Shown: positions 54,992 to 63,984 of the stretch, one piece after another
Numbering within the stretch: position 1 is the first letter of the stretch
Layout: each line of letters starts with the position of its first letter
The notes under the pieces: model-generated
The model's database searches: none
What the model saw: the letters and a program-made list of their open reading frames with translations, nothing else
Told to the model about the DNA's origin: nothing
Translations under genes and position numbers: made by a program
Origin: Acidobacteriota bacterium
GTDB lineage: Bacteria; Acidobacteriota; Terriglobia; Terriglobales; Acidobacteriaceae
NCBI GenBank assembly: GCA_003010405.1
Contig: PJLO01000001.1
Location: 33,009-97,008, forward strand
Direction: 5' to 3'
Length of the DNA stretch: 64,000 bases

Positions 54992-56110
54992 ATGGCAGTT
55001 CCGGTCTCTCAGATGTGGGCGGTGAGCAGTTATGTGCTCAAGAACCGGTTACAAGGACGAAAACACTACCCACTGGTAGTCATGCTGGAAGTGCTGTTCC
55101 GCTGCAACCTTTCCTGTGCCGGATGCGGAAAGGTGCAGTATCCAGCGCATGTATTGAAAAGGCAGCTTACGCCGGAAGAGTGTTTCCGCGCAGTTGAAGA
55201 AGCGGCCGCTCCCATCGTGAATATCCCCGGAGGGGAGCCGCTGCTGCACCCTCAGATCGGCGAGATTGTTCAAGGATTGATCGATCGCGGCAAGTACGTT
55301 TACCTGTGCACAAACGCGCTGCTTCTCAAGGAGAAGATGCACTTGTTCAAGCCGAGCAAGCATTTTTCCTTCACCGTCCACTTGGATGGAGAGCGCGAGA
55401 ATCACGACATCTCGGTTTGCCGTGAAGGCACGTACAACACTGCCGTTGAGGCGATGAAGGAAGCCATTGCCAGGGGTTTCAGGGTAACAACGAACACCAC
55501 GTTATTTGACGGTACTGACCCGGTAAGTGTCCGTCGCTTCTTTGACGAAATGATGTTAATGGGCGTTGAGGGCATGATGCTCTCCCCCGGCTACAGCTAC
55601 GAGAAGGCTCCCGACCAATCGAACTTCCTGGGGAAACAGCGCACCCGCGAATTGTTCCGGCAGATATTGAGCAACCGCAAGAAGAGCTGGAAATTCAATG
55701 CCACGCCCTTGTTTTTTGAATATTTGATGGGTATGCGCGATTACGAGTGCACTCCCTGGGGCATTCCAACCTACACGATTTTCGGTTGGCAAAAGCCTTG
55801 CTATCTGCTACAGGACGGCTTTGCGGAAACATTCAAGGAACTGATCGAAGAAACAAACTGGAACGGGTATAGCGCAAAAAGCGGCAACCCGCGTTGCGCC
55901 AATTGCATGGTGCACTCAGGCTTTGAACCTTCGGCGGTGAACCACACGTTTGGTTCATTGAGCGGGATGTTGGCCACGGCTAAGGGCATGCTCTCCAGCT
56001 ACGAAGATCCAGAAGCGCTGGCCGCCATTTTGCGAGCTCCATGCCCCAAAAAACGAAAAGAACCGCTGGCGCGAATTGAGTCCGAAGCCGCCACCCAGGA
56101 AACCCGATGA
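54992..56110 (+). CDS. hpnH: Hopanoid-associated radical SAM protein HpnH
   Basis: A 372-residue radical SAM enzyme. Cluster motif FRCNLSCAGCGKVQYP (Cys at about 38, 42, 45), IVNIPGGEPLLHP, FTVHLDGERENHD and CTPWGIPTYTIFGWQKPCYLL are characteristic of HpnH, which adds the adenosyl group to a squalene-hopene-derived hopene to form adenosylhopane, the start of extended hopanoids. The remaining hpn genes are not in this window. GGAGG is 11 bases before ATG 54992, a little far. It follows the TetR gene with 99 bases between and overlaps the next gene by four bases. Confidence 0.95.
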   Translation: MAVPVSQMWAVSSYVLKNRLQGRKHYPLVVMLEVLFRCNLSCAGCGKVQYPAHVLKRQLTPEECFRAVEEAAAPIVNIPGGEPLLHPQIGEIVQGLIDRGKYVYLCTNALLLKEKMHLFKPSKHFSFTVHLDGERENHDISVCREGTYNTAVEAMKEAIARGFRVTTNTTLFDGTDPVSVRRFFDEMMLMGVEGMMLSPGYSYEKAPDQSNFLGKQRTRELFRQILSNRKKSWKFNATPLFFEYLMGMRDYECTPWGIPTYTIFGWQKPCYLLQDGFAETFKELIEETNWNGYSAKSGNPRCANCMVHSGFEPSAVNHTFGSLSGMLATAKGMLSSYEDPEALAAILRAPCPKKRKEPLARIESEAATQETR

Positions 56111-56487
56111 GCACTCCGGAGACTGAGCCATTGAAACGCGAAACCTTGCACGGCTGGGTTCCAACGCTGGACGCTGAGGACAAATTGCGCGAGGCACTGG
56201 AACAAGCCTTCGACTACCGAGGCGATGTCACCATAACTCTGAAGAACGGTGAAACCGTTGTAGGCTATGTTTTCGATCGCCGCCCCGGCAGATCACTCGA
56301 CGAGTCTTTCATAAGGGTGCTCCAAGAAAACAGCCGTGAAAAGCTCAGCATCCGCTATTCGGACATTGCAGCTCTGGCTTTCACCGGACCCGATGCCGCT
56401 GCGGGGAAAAGCTGGGAGGCGTGGGTCAAGAGATGTCAGCAAAAGAAGGCTGCCGGGGAAAGCAACATTTGTCTGCCCACGGATTAA
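56107..56487 (+). CDS. Small protein coupled to hpnH
   Basis: A 126-residue soluble protein whose ATG overlaps the hpnH stop by four bases (ATGA). LREALEQAFDYRGDVTITL and KNGETVVGYVFDRRPGRSLD suggest a compact beta-rich fold, and SIRYSDIAALAFTGPDAAAG follows; the C terminus is basic and ends with a Cys. I do not recognise a family. Coupled translation indicates it acts with HpnH or in the same hopanoid pathway; this is an inference from position. Confidence 0.7.
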   Translation: MSTPETEPLKRETLHGWVPTLDAEDKLREALEQAFDYRGDVTITLKNGETVVGYVFDRRPGRSLDESFIRVLQENSREKLSIRYSDIAALAFTGPDAAAGKSWEAWVKRCQQKKAAGESNICLPTD

Positions 56488-56588
56488 AGCGAATAAAAAT
56501 CATAGCTGCATCGAAATCCACAGTGCGGCAAGGCGTTGTACCTCTTGGCGTTAGCCGTACGTTTTGTTATATTGAATTTGGCTCTCGT

Positions 56589-56663
56589 GGCGCTATCGTC
56601 TAGGGGTTAGGACGTGAGATTCTCAATCTTAAAACCCGGGTTCGATTCCCGGTAGCGCTACCA
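56589..56663 (+). tRNA. tRNA-Glu (anticodon CUC)
   Basis: Cloverleaf read by eye: acceptor GGCGCTA/TAGCGCT (first pair G-U), D arm GTCT...AGGAC, anticodon stem TGAGA/TCTTA with loop TTCTCAA giving anticodon CUC at 56622-56624, T arm CCGGG TTCGATT CCCGG, discriminator A and encoded CCA end. Reads GAG codons. Confidence 0.95.
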
Positions 56664-56681
56664 ATGTGTGCCACTGATAAG

Positions 56682-56704
56682 CCGCTGATTCTAAGCGGTT
56701 TTTT
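56682..56704 (+). terminator. Intrinsic terminator of tRNA-Glu
   Basis: CCGCT (56682-56686) and AGCGG (56694-56698) around a seven-base loop, followed by six Ts, 18 bases after the tRNA CCA end. Confidence 0.88.
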
Positions 56705-56773
56705 CATTTCCCGTTCAAAGCCACTTACAGCCGGTTGAGCAGGTATGCAATAAAGTTTGCTATGACTTTTTGC

Positions 56774-57037
56774 CTACTGAACTAGTTCTCGGTATGCACG
56801 AGCACTGGAAGCGGTCAGCTCGGACCGATTGGCTTCCATTGCCTCGCGCAGTGCGTTGAGTTGCGGATGCTGATAGCGCATCAGCATCTGGCCATTGCTA
56901 TGCCCCAGGGCTGTCATCACCGCTGCGACGTTGCCGGTAGCTTCCTGCGCCACGCCGACCGAGTTCACTCGTGAGCGGCGGGCTGCTGATGGATTGACAC
57001 TGGACAATCTACTCAGTGGAACACTTGCAGGTGGCAC
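56774..57037 (-). pseudogene. Remnant of a tyrosine recombinase (integrase) beside tRNA-Glu
   Basis: An 87-codon frame whose second half reads GNVAAVMTALGHSNGQMLMR then YQHPQLNALREAM. The LGHS and MRYQHP residues are the C-terminal catalytic block of tyrosine recombinases (His and the active Tyr). The upstream catalytic Arg/Lys domain is missing, and the first half has no similarity, so only the tail of an integrase survives. It points toward the tRNA gene, as phage or island integrases do. No matching att repeat is seen elsewhere in the window. Confidence 0.75.
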
Positions 57038-57307
57038 ATCTTTGGAAAGCCAAGCAAAGCAGGAACCTCTGTCTTTACACTTCGAGCCACTAACTGCTAC
57101 GGAACGGCGGACAAGACGTTCTCGATCACGATCGCAGCAGCGACATCAGGAGGAGGCGGAGGAGGCGAAAAATCATGGGTGTGGGTGGCGTAACAAGAAG
57201 AAGTAGAGTGCTGGCCGAAACAAGCCTACCATCCGGTAGGTCAGATGATGGTTTGAGGATGACCAGGGATTGCTGAGAGGAATTACACTATTTTCCGTTT
57301 TCGTTCT
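57038..57307. other. 270-base gap after the integrase remnant
   Basis: No gene is recognised. A plus-strand frame through it (56895-57206) starts inside the integrase remnant, antisense to it, and ends in a Ser/Arg/Glu-rich low-complexity tail. The gap may hold further worn-down mobile-element DNA. Confidence 0.35.
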
Positions 57308-57760
57308 TCAGACCCCGGACCCAAAGTCCACGTCATCGGACAATTCGTTCGAGTCGCGCTCAGCGTCATATGGAAAATGCGTGGCCAACTGCTCGCCTAC
57401 GGCTTCGATTCCCCTGACGAGTCCTTCCGTAAAATCACCATGTCGAAACTTTTCCGAAACTATCCGCACAATGTAATGCCAGAAATCCTGCCCAACCTTT
57501 TCATGGATGCCGTTATCCCCTAACACCACAAATTTACGCCGCGCAGGCACGACGAAGAACAACACCGCATTGTGCTCCTTCGTTGCCGTCATGTTCATTC
57601 GTGCGAATGCCTTGTTTGCAGCTTTCTGGACATCGCCCCAGAACAAGGAGGAAACGGAGACACGGATTTCGCCCGAAGTCCGCATCTCGGCTTTGCCAAT
57701 CGCTTCCACGATTCGATTTTTATCGATAATTTGAAGCAGTTTGTCGCGTGTGATCACCAT
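57308..57760 (-). CDS. TPM-domain protein (cytoplasmic type)
   Basis: A 150-residue TPM-domain protein without signal peptide. Landmarks are AIGKAEMRTSGEIRVSVSS, NAVLFFVVPARRKFVVLGDN and GIHEKVGQDFW. The TPM fold is found in phosphatase-like and photosystem-repair proteins, but the bacterial role is unsettled. Its start overlaps the end of the next TPM gene by seven bases, so it is the third gene of the lemA run. The family call is from these motifs only. Confidence 0.85.
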   Translation of the reverse strand: MVITRDKLLQIIDKNRIVEAIGKAEMRTSGEIRVSVSSLFWGDVQKAANKAFARMNMTATKEHNAVLFFVVPARRKFVVLGDNGIHEKVGQDFWHYIVRIVSEKFRHGDFTEGLVRGIEAVGEQLATHFPYDAERDSNELSDDVDFGSGV

Positions 57761-58482
57761 GATCCGCTCGCTCCTCCACCTCCGGACCGCCCTCCTCCAC
57801 CACCAAATCCCCCTCCTCCACCTCCGCCCTGCCGATTGCCTCCGGACAAAATGGTGGCCAGGAAGAAAAAGGCTAGTGAAGGATTCGTGATAACGAATAC
57901 CAAGAGCAATATGCCGATGATGCCAAAGAAGATCAACTGCCCCAGGCTCATTGGCTTTGCCTGCTTTTCAGGCTTGGCAGAAGGAAGCGCGCCAGACTGC
58001 CCACCGATTACACCAATCAATGCGTCGACGCCCGCCGTCACGGCACCATTTGGATCGCCCCCCTGGATTCGAGGTACGATCACTTCGCGGATAACACGCG
58101 AAGCGATCGCATCGGGCACCGTGCCTTCGAGTCCGTACCCAACCTCAATCCTCAGCTTCCGGTCCTGGGGCATAATAAACAGGGCTAGGCCATCATCAAG
58201 TCCTTTACGGCCCACCTTCCAATTCTTGAACGCCCGAACTGCCCAGTCCTCAATCGGAGTACCGCCCGTTGTGGGGGCGATGAAAACAATCACCTGATGT
58301 CCGGTGCGCTGCTCGTAATTGGAAAGACGTGCGTCGAGCGTGTGCACTGTTTCCGGCGAAAGGAAATTCGCGGTATCCGTTACCCAATGAGTTGGCGCGG
58401 GAGGGATAGGCGTCTCGGCGCCATGTATAAGCACGGCCGAAACAAGTATGACGAGAATTAGAAGGCTACTGCGCAGGCGCAA
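57754..58482 (-). CDS. YgcG-like TPM-domain membrane protein with Gly-rich tail
   Basis: A 242-residue protein. Signal peptide (SSLLILVILVSAVLIHGAET), periplasmic TPM domain (residues about 30-150, VTDTANFLSPETVHTLDARL and LRIEVGYGLEGTVPDAIASR), then a membrane helix (LIFFGIIGILLLVFVITNP) and a Gly/Ser-rich C terminus (GGGGGGGFGGGGGRSGGGG). This is the usual YgcG plan. It lies two bases after the lemA gene, so the two are translationally close; LemA plus TPM proteins form a widespread module of unknown function at the cell envelope. Confidence 0.93.
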   Translation of the reverse strand: MRLRSSLLILVILVSAVLIHGAETPIPPAPTHWVTDTANFLSPETVHTLDARLSNYEQRTGHQVIVFIAPTTGGTPIEDWAVRAFKNWKVGRKGLDDGLALFIMPQDRKLRIEVGYGLEGTVPDAIASRVIREVIVPRIQGGDPNGAVTAGVDALIGVIGGQSGALPSAKPEKQAKPMSLGQLIFFGIIGILLLVFVITNPSLAFFFLATILSGGNRQGGGGGGGFGGGGGRSGGGGASGSW

Positions 58483-58484
58483 GT

Positions 58485-59096
58485 CTAGAACCTCACCTCG
58501 GGCGCCTTCTCACTTCCGGGTTGCCCTTGAAAGTATGGCTTGACCGCAAACTTACTGCCGAAGAATCCGGCAATCACGACTGTTGGAAAACTTTCACGGC
58601 GGGTGTTGAAGGCCTGCGCTGCCTCATTGAATCGCTGCCGCTCCACCGTGATTCGATTTTCCGTTCCTTCGAGTTGAGCTTGAAGATCACGGAAGTTTGC
58701 TGTCGCTCTAAGCTGCGGGTAATTTTCGCTGACAGCTATTAAGCGGGAGAGCGCCGAAGACAGACCGTCCTGCGCCTGCTGATAACGCTTGAACGCCGCG
58801 GGATCACGGGCAATGTTTTCGACAGCACCCGATGTTACCTGACCAACCTTCGCACGCGCCTCCGTAACCGCGGTCAACGTGCCCTGCTCAAAATTCGCAG
58901 CTCCCTTGACGGTTGCGACCAAGTTGGGAACCAGATCGGCTCTCCGCTGATACGTGTTTTGTACCTGTGCCCACTGTGCTTGCGTCGCCTGATCAAGCTG
59001 CACGAGTGAGTTGTACGTTCCACTGATTGAAAATCCAATGATGATTCCGACTAGAGCGATTCCGCCGAGAATACCAACGGCTATCTTCTTTCCCAT
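58485..59096 (-). CDS. LemA-family protein
   Basis: A 203-residue protein with one N-terminal membrane helix (VGILGGIALVGIIIGFSISG) and the LemA core: YNSLVQLDQATQAQWAQVQN, YQRRADLVPNLVATVKGAAN and QAQDGLSSALSRLIAVSENY. The helical bundle faces outside. Function is not firmly known. First gene of the lemA-tpm-tpm operon. Upstream, an inverted repeat (59148-59175) may be a control site. Confidence 0.93.
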   Translation of the reverse strand: MGKKIAVGILGGIALVGIIIGFSISGTYNSLVQLDQATQAQWAQVQNTYQRRADLVPNLVATVKGAANFEQGTLTAVTEARAKVGQVTSGAVENIARDPAAFKRYQQAQDGLSSALSRLIAVSENYPQLRATANFRDLQAQLEGTENRITVERQRFNEAAQAFNTRRESFPTVVIAGFFGSKFAVKPYFQGQPGSEKAPEVRF

Positions 59097-59147
59097 GCCA
59101 CTCCCTCCAAGTCTACGCCCAGCCCTGTTCCTGACCGATGACCGTCA

Positions 59148-59175
59148 GGATACTTAGAGCGGGCCTCAAGTATCC
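59148..59175. repeat. Inverted repeat upstream of lemA
   Basis: GGATACTT (59148-59155) and AAGTATCC (59168-59175), eight perfect pairs around 12 bases, 52 bases upstream of the lemA start. Could be an operator for a dimeric regulator or an mRNA hairpin. Confidence 0.45.
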
Positions 59176-59365
59176 TACAAGATTTACTAAGAAAGGAAGG
59201 CATGAGCCAAACAGGCCAGCTTTAAGGCAGGTGAACGCATTTCTTCTGTGTCGCTTTGGGTTGAGGGCAACAAGACAGCCGGCTTGGTCGGTTTGCAACC
59301 CTTGGTCTCAGTGCAACGTCCGAATAATGGACCATTAGATACCAGATGAGGCTGAACGGAGGCTT

Positions 59366-60361
59366 ATGTTAAGACGGCTACGTGATATGGATATTCCAGA
59401 TCGGACAGCGGACATTCGGGGCGCGGCCGTCTATGGTGTAGACGGCGATAAGATCGGAAACGTCGAGGATGTCATTTTCGATACGGACAGATCGAGTGGC
59501 CTGTACGCGATCATCGACAGTGAAGGGTGGCTGGAGGTCCATCGCTTTCTAATCCCGTCAGACTACATGCGCAACAAAAGCGGCGATCCCAATGCATTCG
59601 TTGTCCCAGTCACGCGCAATCAGATCGAGCAGTTGCCCGAATTCAGCGAAGACGTCCTAGAATCCAAAGGTCGTTTTGCTGAATACCAATCCCGCTACCG
59701 CTCTAAATGGGAGACCTATGGTCTCGGTTGGCCGGCAGATCGAGAACCGCATACCCACCGGATTGACACTCGCGAGCGCGATACCCGGATTGAGCCGGTT
59801 CCGGTGACCACTAGCGCGGGATCGAGCACCGTCGCGACCGGCGCTCCCGTTTGGGTTTACGCCGTCTACCACGACCATTCGAAACTCGAGTCTGCTATCG
59901 ATCACCTTAAAAATGCCGGTTTCGAAAGCAGCGACATCTCTGCCGTATTCCCCGACAAGGGACGCACCGACCAGTTCGCAATGGAGCGGCACACCAAGGC
60001 ACCGGAAGGAGCAGCAACGGGCGGCGGCACTGGACTAGTCGTAGGTGGTGTGCTCGGCTGGCTTGCTGGAATCGGCACGCTCGCTATCCCTGGCAGCGGA
60101 CCGTTGATCGCGGCCGGTCCAATCGTCGCTGCGCTGGCAGGCGCCGGAGTCGGTGGCGCTGTGGGTGGGATTGCCGGAGGATTGATTGGGCTCGGTATGC
60201 CTGAGATCGAAGCTAAGCGCTACGAAAAAGAAATCAAGGAAGGCCGTATGCTCCTAGCCGTACGCTGTTCTGATTCGCGGTTCACGGGCACCGCGCGTTC
60301 CATCTTGTCTGAAACAGACGCACGCGACGTATTCGAATCGGGAGATCGCAAAGCGGCGTAA
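59366..60361 (+). CDS. PRC-barrel protein with a C-terminal glycine-zipper, stress-protein-like domain
   Basis: A 331-residue protein. The N-terminal PRC barrel (residues about 15-95) has AVYGVDGDKIGNVEDVIFDT and GWLEVHRFLIPSDYM. After a Thr/Arg linker (about 130-160) comes a second domain starting VWVYAVYHDHSKLESAIDHL, like the general stress 17M/YflT fold, then a Gly/Ala-rich hydrophobic segment (GGGTGLVVGGVLGWLAGIGT to GGIAGGLIGLGMP) that may insert into membranes. GGAGG three bases before ATG 59366 is slightly close; ATG 59387 is an alternative. Role unknown; a stress or membrane-association function is inferred. Confidence 0.75.
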   Translation: MLRRLRDMDIPDRTADIRGAAVYGVDGDKIGNVEDVIFDTDRSSGLYAIIDSEGWLEVHRFLIPSDYMRNKSGDPNAFVVPVTRNQIEQLPEFSEDVLESKGRFAEYQSRYRSKWETYGLGWPADREPHTHRIDTRERDTRIEPVPVTTSAGSSTVATGAPVWVYAVYHDHSKLESAIDHLKNAGFESSDISAVFPDKGRTDQFAMERHTKAPEGAATGGGTGLVVGGVLGWLAGIGTLAIPGSGPLIAAGPIVAALAGAGVGGAVGGIAGGLIGLGMPEIEAKRYEKEIKEGRMLLAVRCSDSRFTGTARSILSETDARDVFESGDRKAA

Positions 60362-60869
60362 AGACGTGAGCACACCTAATCGCAGGTGCTGGATCGCGCA
60401 TGTTAACGCGCACGCGTCTGGCACTGTCGAATTCCCATTTGCGCGAAAGTCATGGCGGAAATGTGCGCATCCTATCCGCTGGCACAGCAATTTTATCGTC
60501 CCCCCTGCTGGTGCTCGTAAGTTTCTTGCGCTCAGCCGGCCCACACTCGTGCAGCCCAACGCGGTGCGTCGCCGGCAGCATTTGTTATGAAGTCACGCAG
60601 CCTGCTTGGATCAGTGAGTCTGCTAACCTTCACACTGTTGTTCTCTGTTTCTCTTTGCTCCGCCCGCCCGCTCTGATATCAGCCTGCTGATTTCATCTTA
60701 GTGAATTTGATCATTCGCAACTCTTCCCGGCGTTGAATCCCCGCCTCGTCCACGAAGACAGAACGTTCTATTGCAGTCAGTCGTCCAACTCAGAGGAGTT
60801 CTCCGCGATGTTGCATAAATTGGGGAAAAACGTCCTTATAACGCGTTCAAAGTTTCCCTCTACAGGCTG
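60362..60869. other. 508-base gap before the NHL-repeat gene
   Basis: No supported gene. Several short frames in different phases lack domain or signal features. A frame from ATG 60809 breaks after about 21 codons; the NHL gene frame has a stop near 60816, so the N terminus of the NHL protein may be disturbed here or begin at a non-ATG codon. Confidence 0.4.
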
Positions 60870-63206
60870 TTGAGCATTATCGTTAGCTTACTGCTGTTGG
60901 CCGTGACATTGCCCGTAAGCGCCGGAGCACAGACGGCCCTGGGCAGTGGCTCCATCAGTCCCTCTGCCACTGCTGTGGACAGCAGCGTCAACCTCGGAGG
61001 CGTGGCACAACTCACCAGCGCTGCAGCAGATTTTGGATCGGTTGCCGTTGGTCAAACCAGTTCAACAATACAGTTGACATTCACGTTTGGCGATTCGAAG
61101 ACTGTGGGTCGTGCTCCGGCGGTTTTGACCGGAGGTGCCCCCGCACTGGATTTTGCCGACGCAGGCACGGGTACGTGCACCACTAACGGAACTCCTCATA
61201 CCTACATCGCAGGCGATAGCTGCACCGTAGATGTAACGTTTACCCCTGAATTTGCGGGAACACGCAACGGGGCCGTGGTTTTGCAGGATGCCGGCGGCAG
61301 CGCAATCACTACGGCTTACATACATGGCATAGGCAGCGGGCCGGTGGTGGCCTTTGGACCGGGAACGATTACGACCGTGGCAGGCCAATACCGCGGGGCC
61401 GGCAATGGTGGTTATAGTGGAGATGGTGGGCCTGCTATCAGTGCGCTGTTTTCTATGCCTACTGCCCTGGCGTTCGATGGTGCGGGAAATCTCTACGTCG
61501 CGGACTTTTTTAATAACGTAATTCGCAGGATTGCAACGGACGGGACGATTACGACCGTGGCGGGAAATGGAACATATGGCAACAACGGCGGAAGTGGAAT
61601 TGCCACCAGCGTTAGCCTCGCGTTCCCTACAGGCGTGGCCGTAGATGGAGCAGGCAATCTGTACATCGTCAACTCCTTTGTGAACGCAGTGCGTAAGGTT
61701 ACACCGGCCGGTTTTATCACGCAGATCGCCGGCAACGGCACAGCTGGTTATCTTGGCGACAATGGGCCAGCTGCGAGTGCGGAGCTTGCGAACCCCATCG
61801 GCGTTGCAGTAGATGGCGCAGGCAACCTCTACATCGCGGATGAACACAACAATGTGATTCGCAAGGTTACGCCTGGCGGTGTGATTACGACGGTTGCGGG
61901 CAACGGCACGGTTGGGTATAGCGGCGACAATGGGCCCGCGACCAGCGCGCAACTGAACTGGCCGTTTGATGTCGCGCTGGATGCGGCGGGCAATCTCTAC
62001 ATCGCAGATCAAGAAAATAACGTGATCAGGAAGGTAACGCCGGGCGGGACGATCACGACAATTGCGGGCAAATCTTCGGCTGGGCCAGGCTATAGCGGTG
62101 ACCACGGGGCTCCAACCAATGCGCAACTCGCGTATCCCCAGGGCCTCGCATTGGATGGAAACGGCAATCTCTATATAGCGGACGAAGATAACAATGTTAT
62201 TCGCAAGGTTGATGTCTTCAATACGCCGACGCTCACTTTTGCCAGCACAGCCCCTGGCGCGGTCAGTGCTCCACAGAATGTCACAGTCTTGAACTTAGGC
62301 AATCTGCCACTGAACATCAGTCAGATCAGCACGGCACCGAACTTCTCTCTTGGCGGCTTCAGCACCTCGTGCAATTCGAGCGGGCAGGTACTAGACGTGG
62401 CAGCAAATTGCGTGCTCGGCGTCGAGTTTAGTCCCATGGAGGGCGGAAACATCAGTGGCAGCGTAGTTCTCACCGATAATGCTGTAAACTCCACCTCTGC
62501 GACGCAGAGCATTGCCTTGCAGGGATCAGCCCCGCCGGCAGCCACCGGCACGACAGTCACAGGGACGAATGCGTACCTCACCGGCGTGACCACATTGACC
62601 GCATCCGTAAGCAGCACAACAGGGGCGATTGTCAGCGGAAACGTGACCTTTAGCGTGGGCAGCACGAATCTGGGCACGGCTCCGGTGAACGGTGGCGCGG
62701 CGACGATAAATGTGCCCGTGACCGCGACTAACGGCTTTACCGTCGGCACGGACACGATTTCAGCAACATTTGCGGGGAATGCGAGCTTTGCTGCTTCAGG
62801 CGGAAGCACATCATTGACGGTGGCTGCTCCGACATACACACTCGCGGCCTATGCGCTCTCTCTTGCAACCACCGCCGGGAAAAGTACCACCGCTACGCTT
62901 AACCTTAGTTCCACATATTACGCGGGAAGCATAAGTTTTGTGACCACCATTAGTCCCTCGAATGGCACGGTTTCCAGCGTTTCGGCTAGCGCGCCTTCGG
63001 TCACGCTTGTCTCAGGGGGCACCGGGACTTCCACATTGACGATCACCACCACCAGGAGCGCGGCCAATCACACTCCACCAATTCCGTGGAAAATCGGTGC
63101 GGTGCTGTTCTGCATCGTGCTGCCAGGAGCGCCCTTTACGATCCGACGGAAGCGCGCGATTGCAATGCTCGTGACGACACTAGGGCGTGTTCACACTAAC
63201 GAGTAA
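60870..63206 (+). CDS. Exported NHL-repeat protein with Ig-like domains, C terminus cut by an IS element
   Basis: A 778-residue protein starting at TTG 60870. A hydrophobic signal segment (LSIIVSLLLLAVTLPVSAGA) is followed by a choice-of-anchor-D-type domain (about 45-155), six NHL beta-propeller repeats (about 165-450; each with a stretch like GYSGDNGPATSAQL, AVDGAGNLYIAD and NNVIRKVTPGG), another anchor-D-like domain (to about 555) and Ig-like beta domains (to about 730). A membrane stretch near WKIGAVLFCIVLPGAPFTI precedes the end. The last seven residues (GRVHTNE) are encoded by the inserted IS, so the natural C terminus is lost. A cell-surface role is inferred. Exact start unknown, no ATG. 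Confidence 0.85.
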   Translation: MSIIVSLLLLAVTLPVSAGAQTALGSGSISPSATAVDSSVNLGGVAQLTSAAADFGSVAVGQTSSTIQLTFTFGDSKTVGRAPAVLTGGAPALDFADAGTGTCTTNGTPHTYIAGDSCTVDVTFTPEFAGTRNGAVVLQDAGGSAITTAYIHGIGSGPVVAFGPGTITTVAGQYRGAGNGGYSGDGGPAISALFSMPTALAFDGAGNLYVADFFNNVIRRIATDGTITTVAGNGTYGNNGGSGIATSVSLAFPTGVAVDGAGNLYIVNSFVNAVRKVTPAGFITQIAGNGTAGYLGDNGPAASAELANPIGVAVDGAGNLYIADEHNNVIRKVTPGGVITTVAGNGTVGYSGDNGPATSAQLNWPFDVALDAAGNLYIADQENNVIRKVTPGGTITTIAGKSSAGPGYSGDHGAPTNAQLAYPQGLALDGNGNLYIADEDNNVIRKVDVFNTPTLTFASTAPGAVSAPQNVTVLNLGNLPLNISQISTAPNFSLGGFSTSCNSSGQVLDVAANCVLGVEFSPMEGGNISGSVVLTDNAVNSTSATQSIALQGSAPPAATGTTVTGTNAYLTGVTTLTASVSSTTGAIVSGNVTFSVGSTNLGTAPVNGGAATINVPVTATNGFTVGTDTISATFAGNASFAASGGSTSLTVAAPTYTLAAYALSLATTAGKSTTATLNLSSTYYAGSISFVTTISPSNGTVSSVSASAPSVTLVSGGTGTSTLTITTTRSAANHTPPIPWKIGAVLFCIVLPGAPFTIRRKRAIAMLVTTLGRVHTNE
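63180..63183. repeat. Left target-site duplication of the IS element (CTAG)
   Basis: CTAG at 63180-63183 is repeated at 63997-64000, the last bases of the window. Four-base YTAR-type duplications are usual for IS5-type elements. Confidence 0.85.
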
Positions 63207-63226
63207 TTTTCTGATATTGTGAGTAG

Positions 63227-63984
63227 GTGGAGATCAGCGAAGCGCAGTACCGTCACATTGAGGCCTGTTTGCCGCGCCAACGCGGCAATGTGAGCATGAC
63301 GAACCTTGCGGTATTGAACGCGATTTTGTATGTGGCTGAACACGGGTGCAAGTGGCGCGGACTTCCCAAGCGTTTCGGCAACTGGCACACCATTTACACC
63401 CGCATGAACCGCTGGTCCAAGAGCGGAGTGCTGGATACAGTCTTCGAGACATTGCAACGTGAGCAGATCGTGCGCATCCGCATCGAGTCCGTATCCTTGG
63501 ACTCGACCATCGTCAAAGTTCATCCCGACGGCACCGGCGCGTTAAAAAAAACGGCCCCCAAGCCATCGGTAAATCCCGCGGCGGATGGACCACCAAGATT
63601 CATATGGTTGCCGCGAATGCTCGAACGGCCATAACTTTCGCGCTCTCGCCCGGACAGGCCTCCGACGCCAAGAAGGGACGCGAGCTTCTGGGCGGCATCG
63701 GACCGCTGCCCGCGCCCGTGTACCTGCTCATGGATCGCGCCTACGAAGACAATGAAACCCGTCAACTGGCGCTGGATTTCGGCTTTATTCCGGTAGTTCC
63801 GCCGAAAAGCAACCGCTTGGAGCCGTGGCAGTATGACAAAGCTATGTACCGCAGGCGCAACGAGGTTGAACGGCTCTTCAGGCGGCTCAAGGGATTCCGC
63901 CGTATCTTCTCCCGCTTCGACAAACTCGACGTTGTCTTCCTTGCGTTCCTCAACTTCGCCCTAATCGTCGAAGTCCTTCGATAG
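63227..63984 (+). CDS. IS5-family transposase, made by -1 frameshifting
   Basis: OrfA runs from GTG 63227 to 63634 in its own frame, and OrfB is open through 63984. Shifting back one base at the A8 run joins them into about 252 residues: ...DGTGALKK then NGPQAIGKSRGGWTTKIHMV. The DDE triad is complete only after the shift: Asp in SLDSTIVKVH, Asp in LLMDRAYEDNE, Glu in RRRNEVERLFRRLK. N-terminal part includes GCKWRGLPKRFGNWHTIYTR, typical of IS5 OrfA. OrfA alone would lack two catalytic residues and could act as a regulator. Confidence 0.92.
63544..63551 (+). promoter_or_regulatory. Programmed -1 frameshift slippery run (A8)
   Basis: Eight As where the two transposase frames must be joined; the codon phases (TTA AAA AAA ACG against AAA AAC GGC) allow a one-base backward slip. 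Placement exactly before the frame change supports its role. Confidence 0.8.

Noticed and set aside
61062..62126. 354-codon minus-strand frame
   Set aside because: Antisense to the NHL repeats; its repetitive look only mirrors the repeats on the other strand.
61377..62210. Regularly spaced DNA similarity resembling a repeat array
   Set aside because: The period is about 150-170 bases, units are imperfect and encode NHL protein repeats in frame, so not CRISPR.
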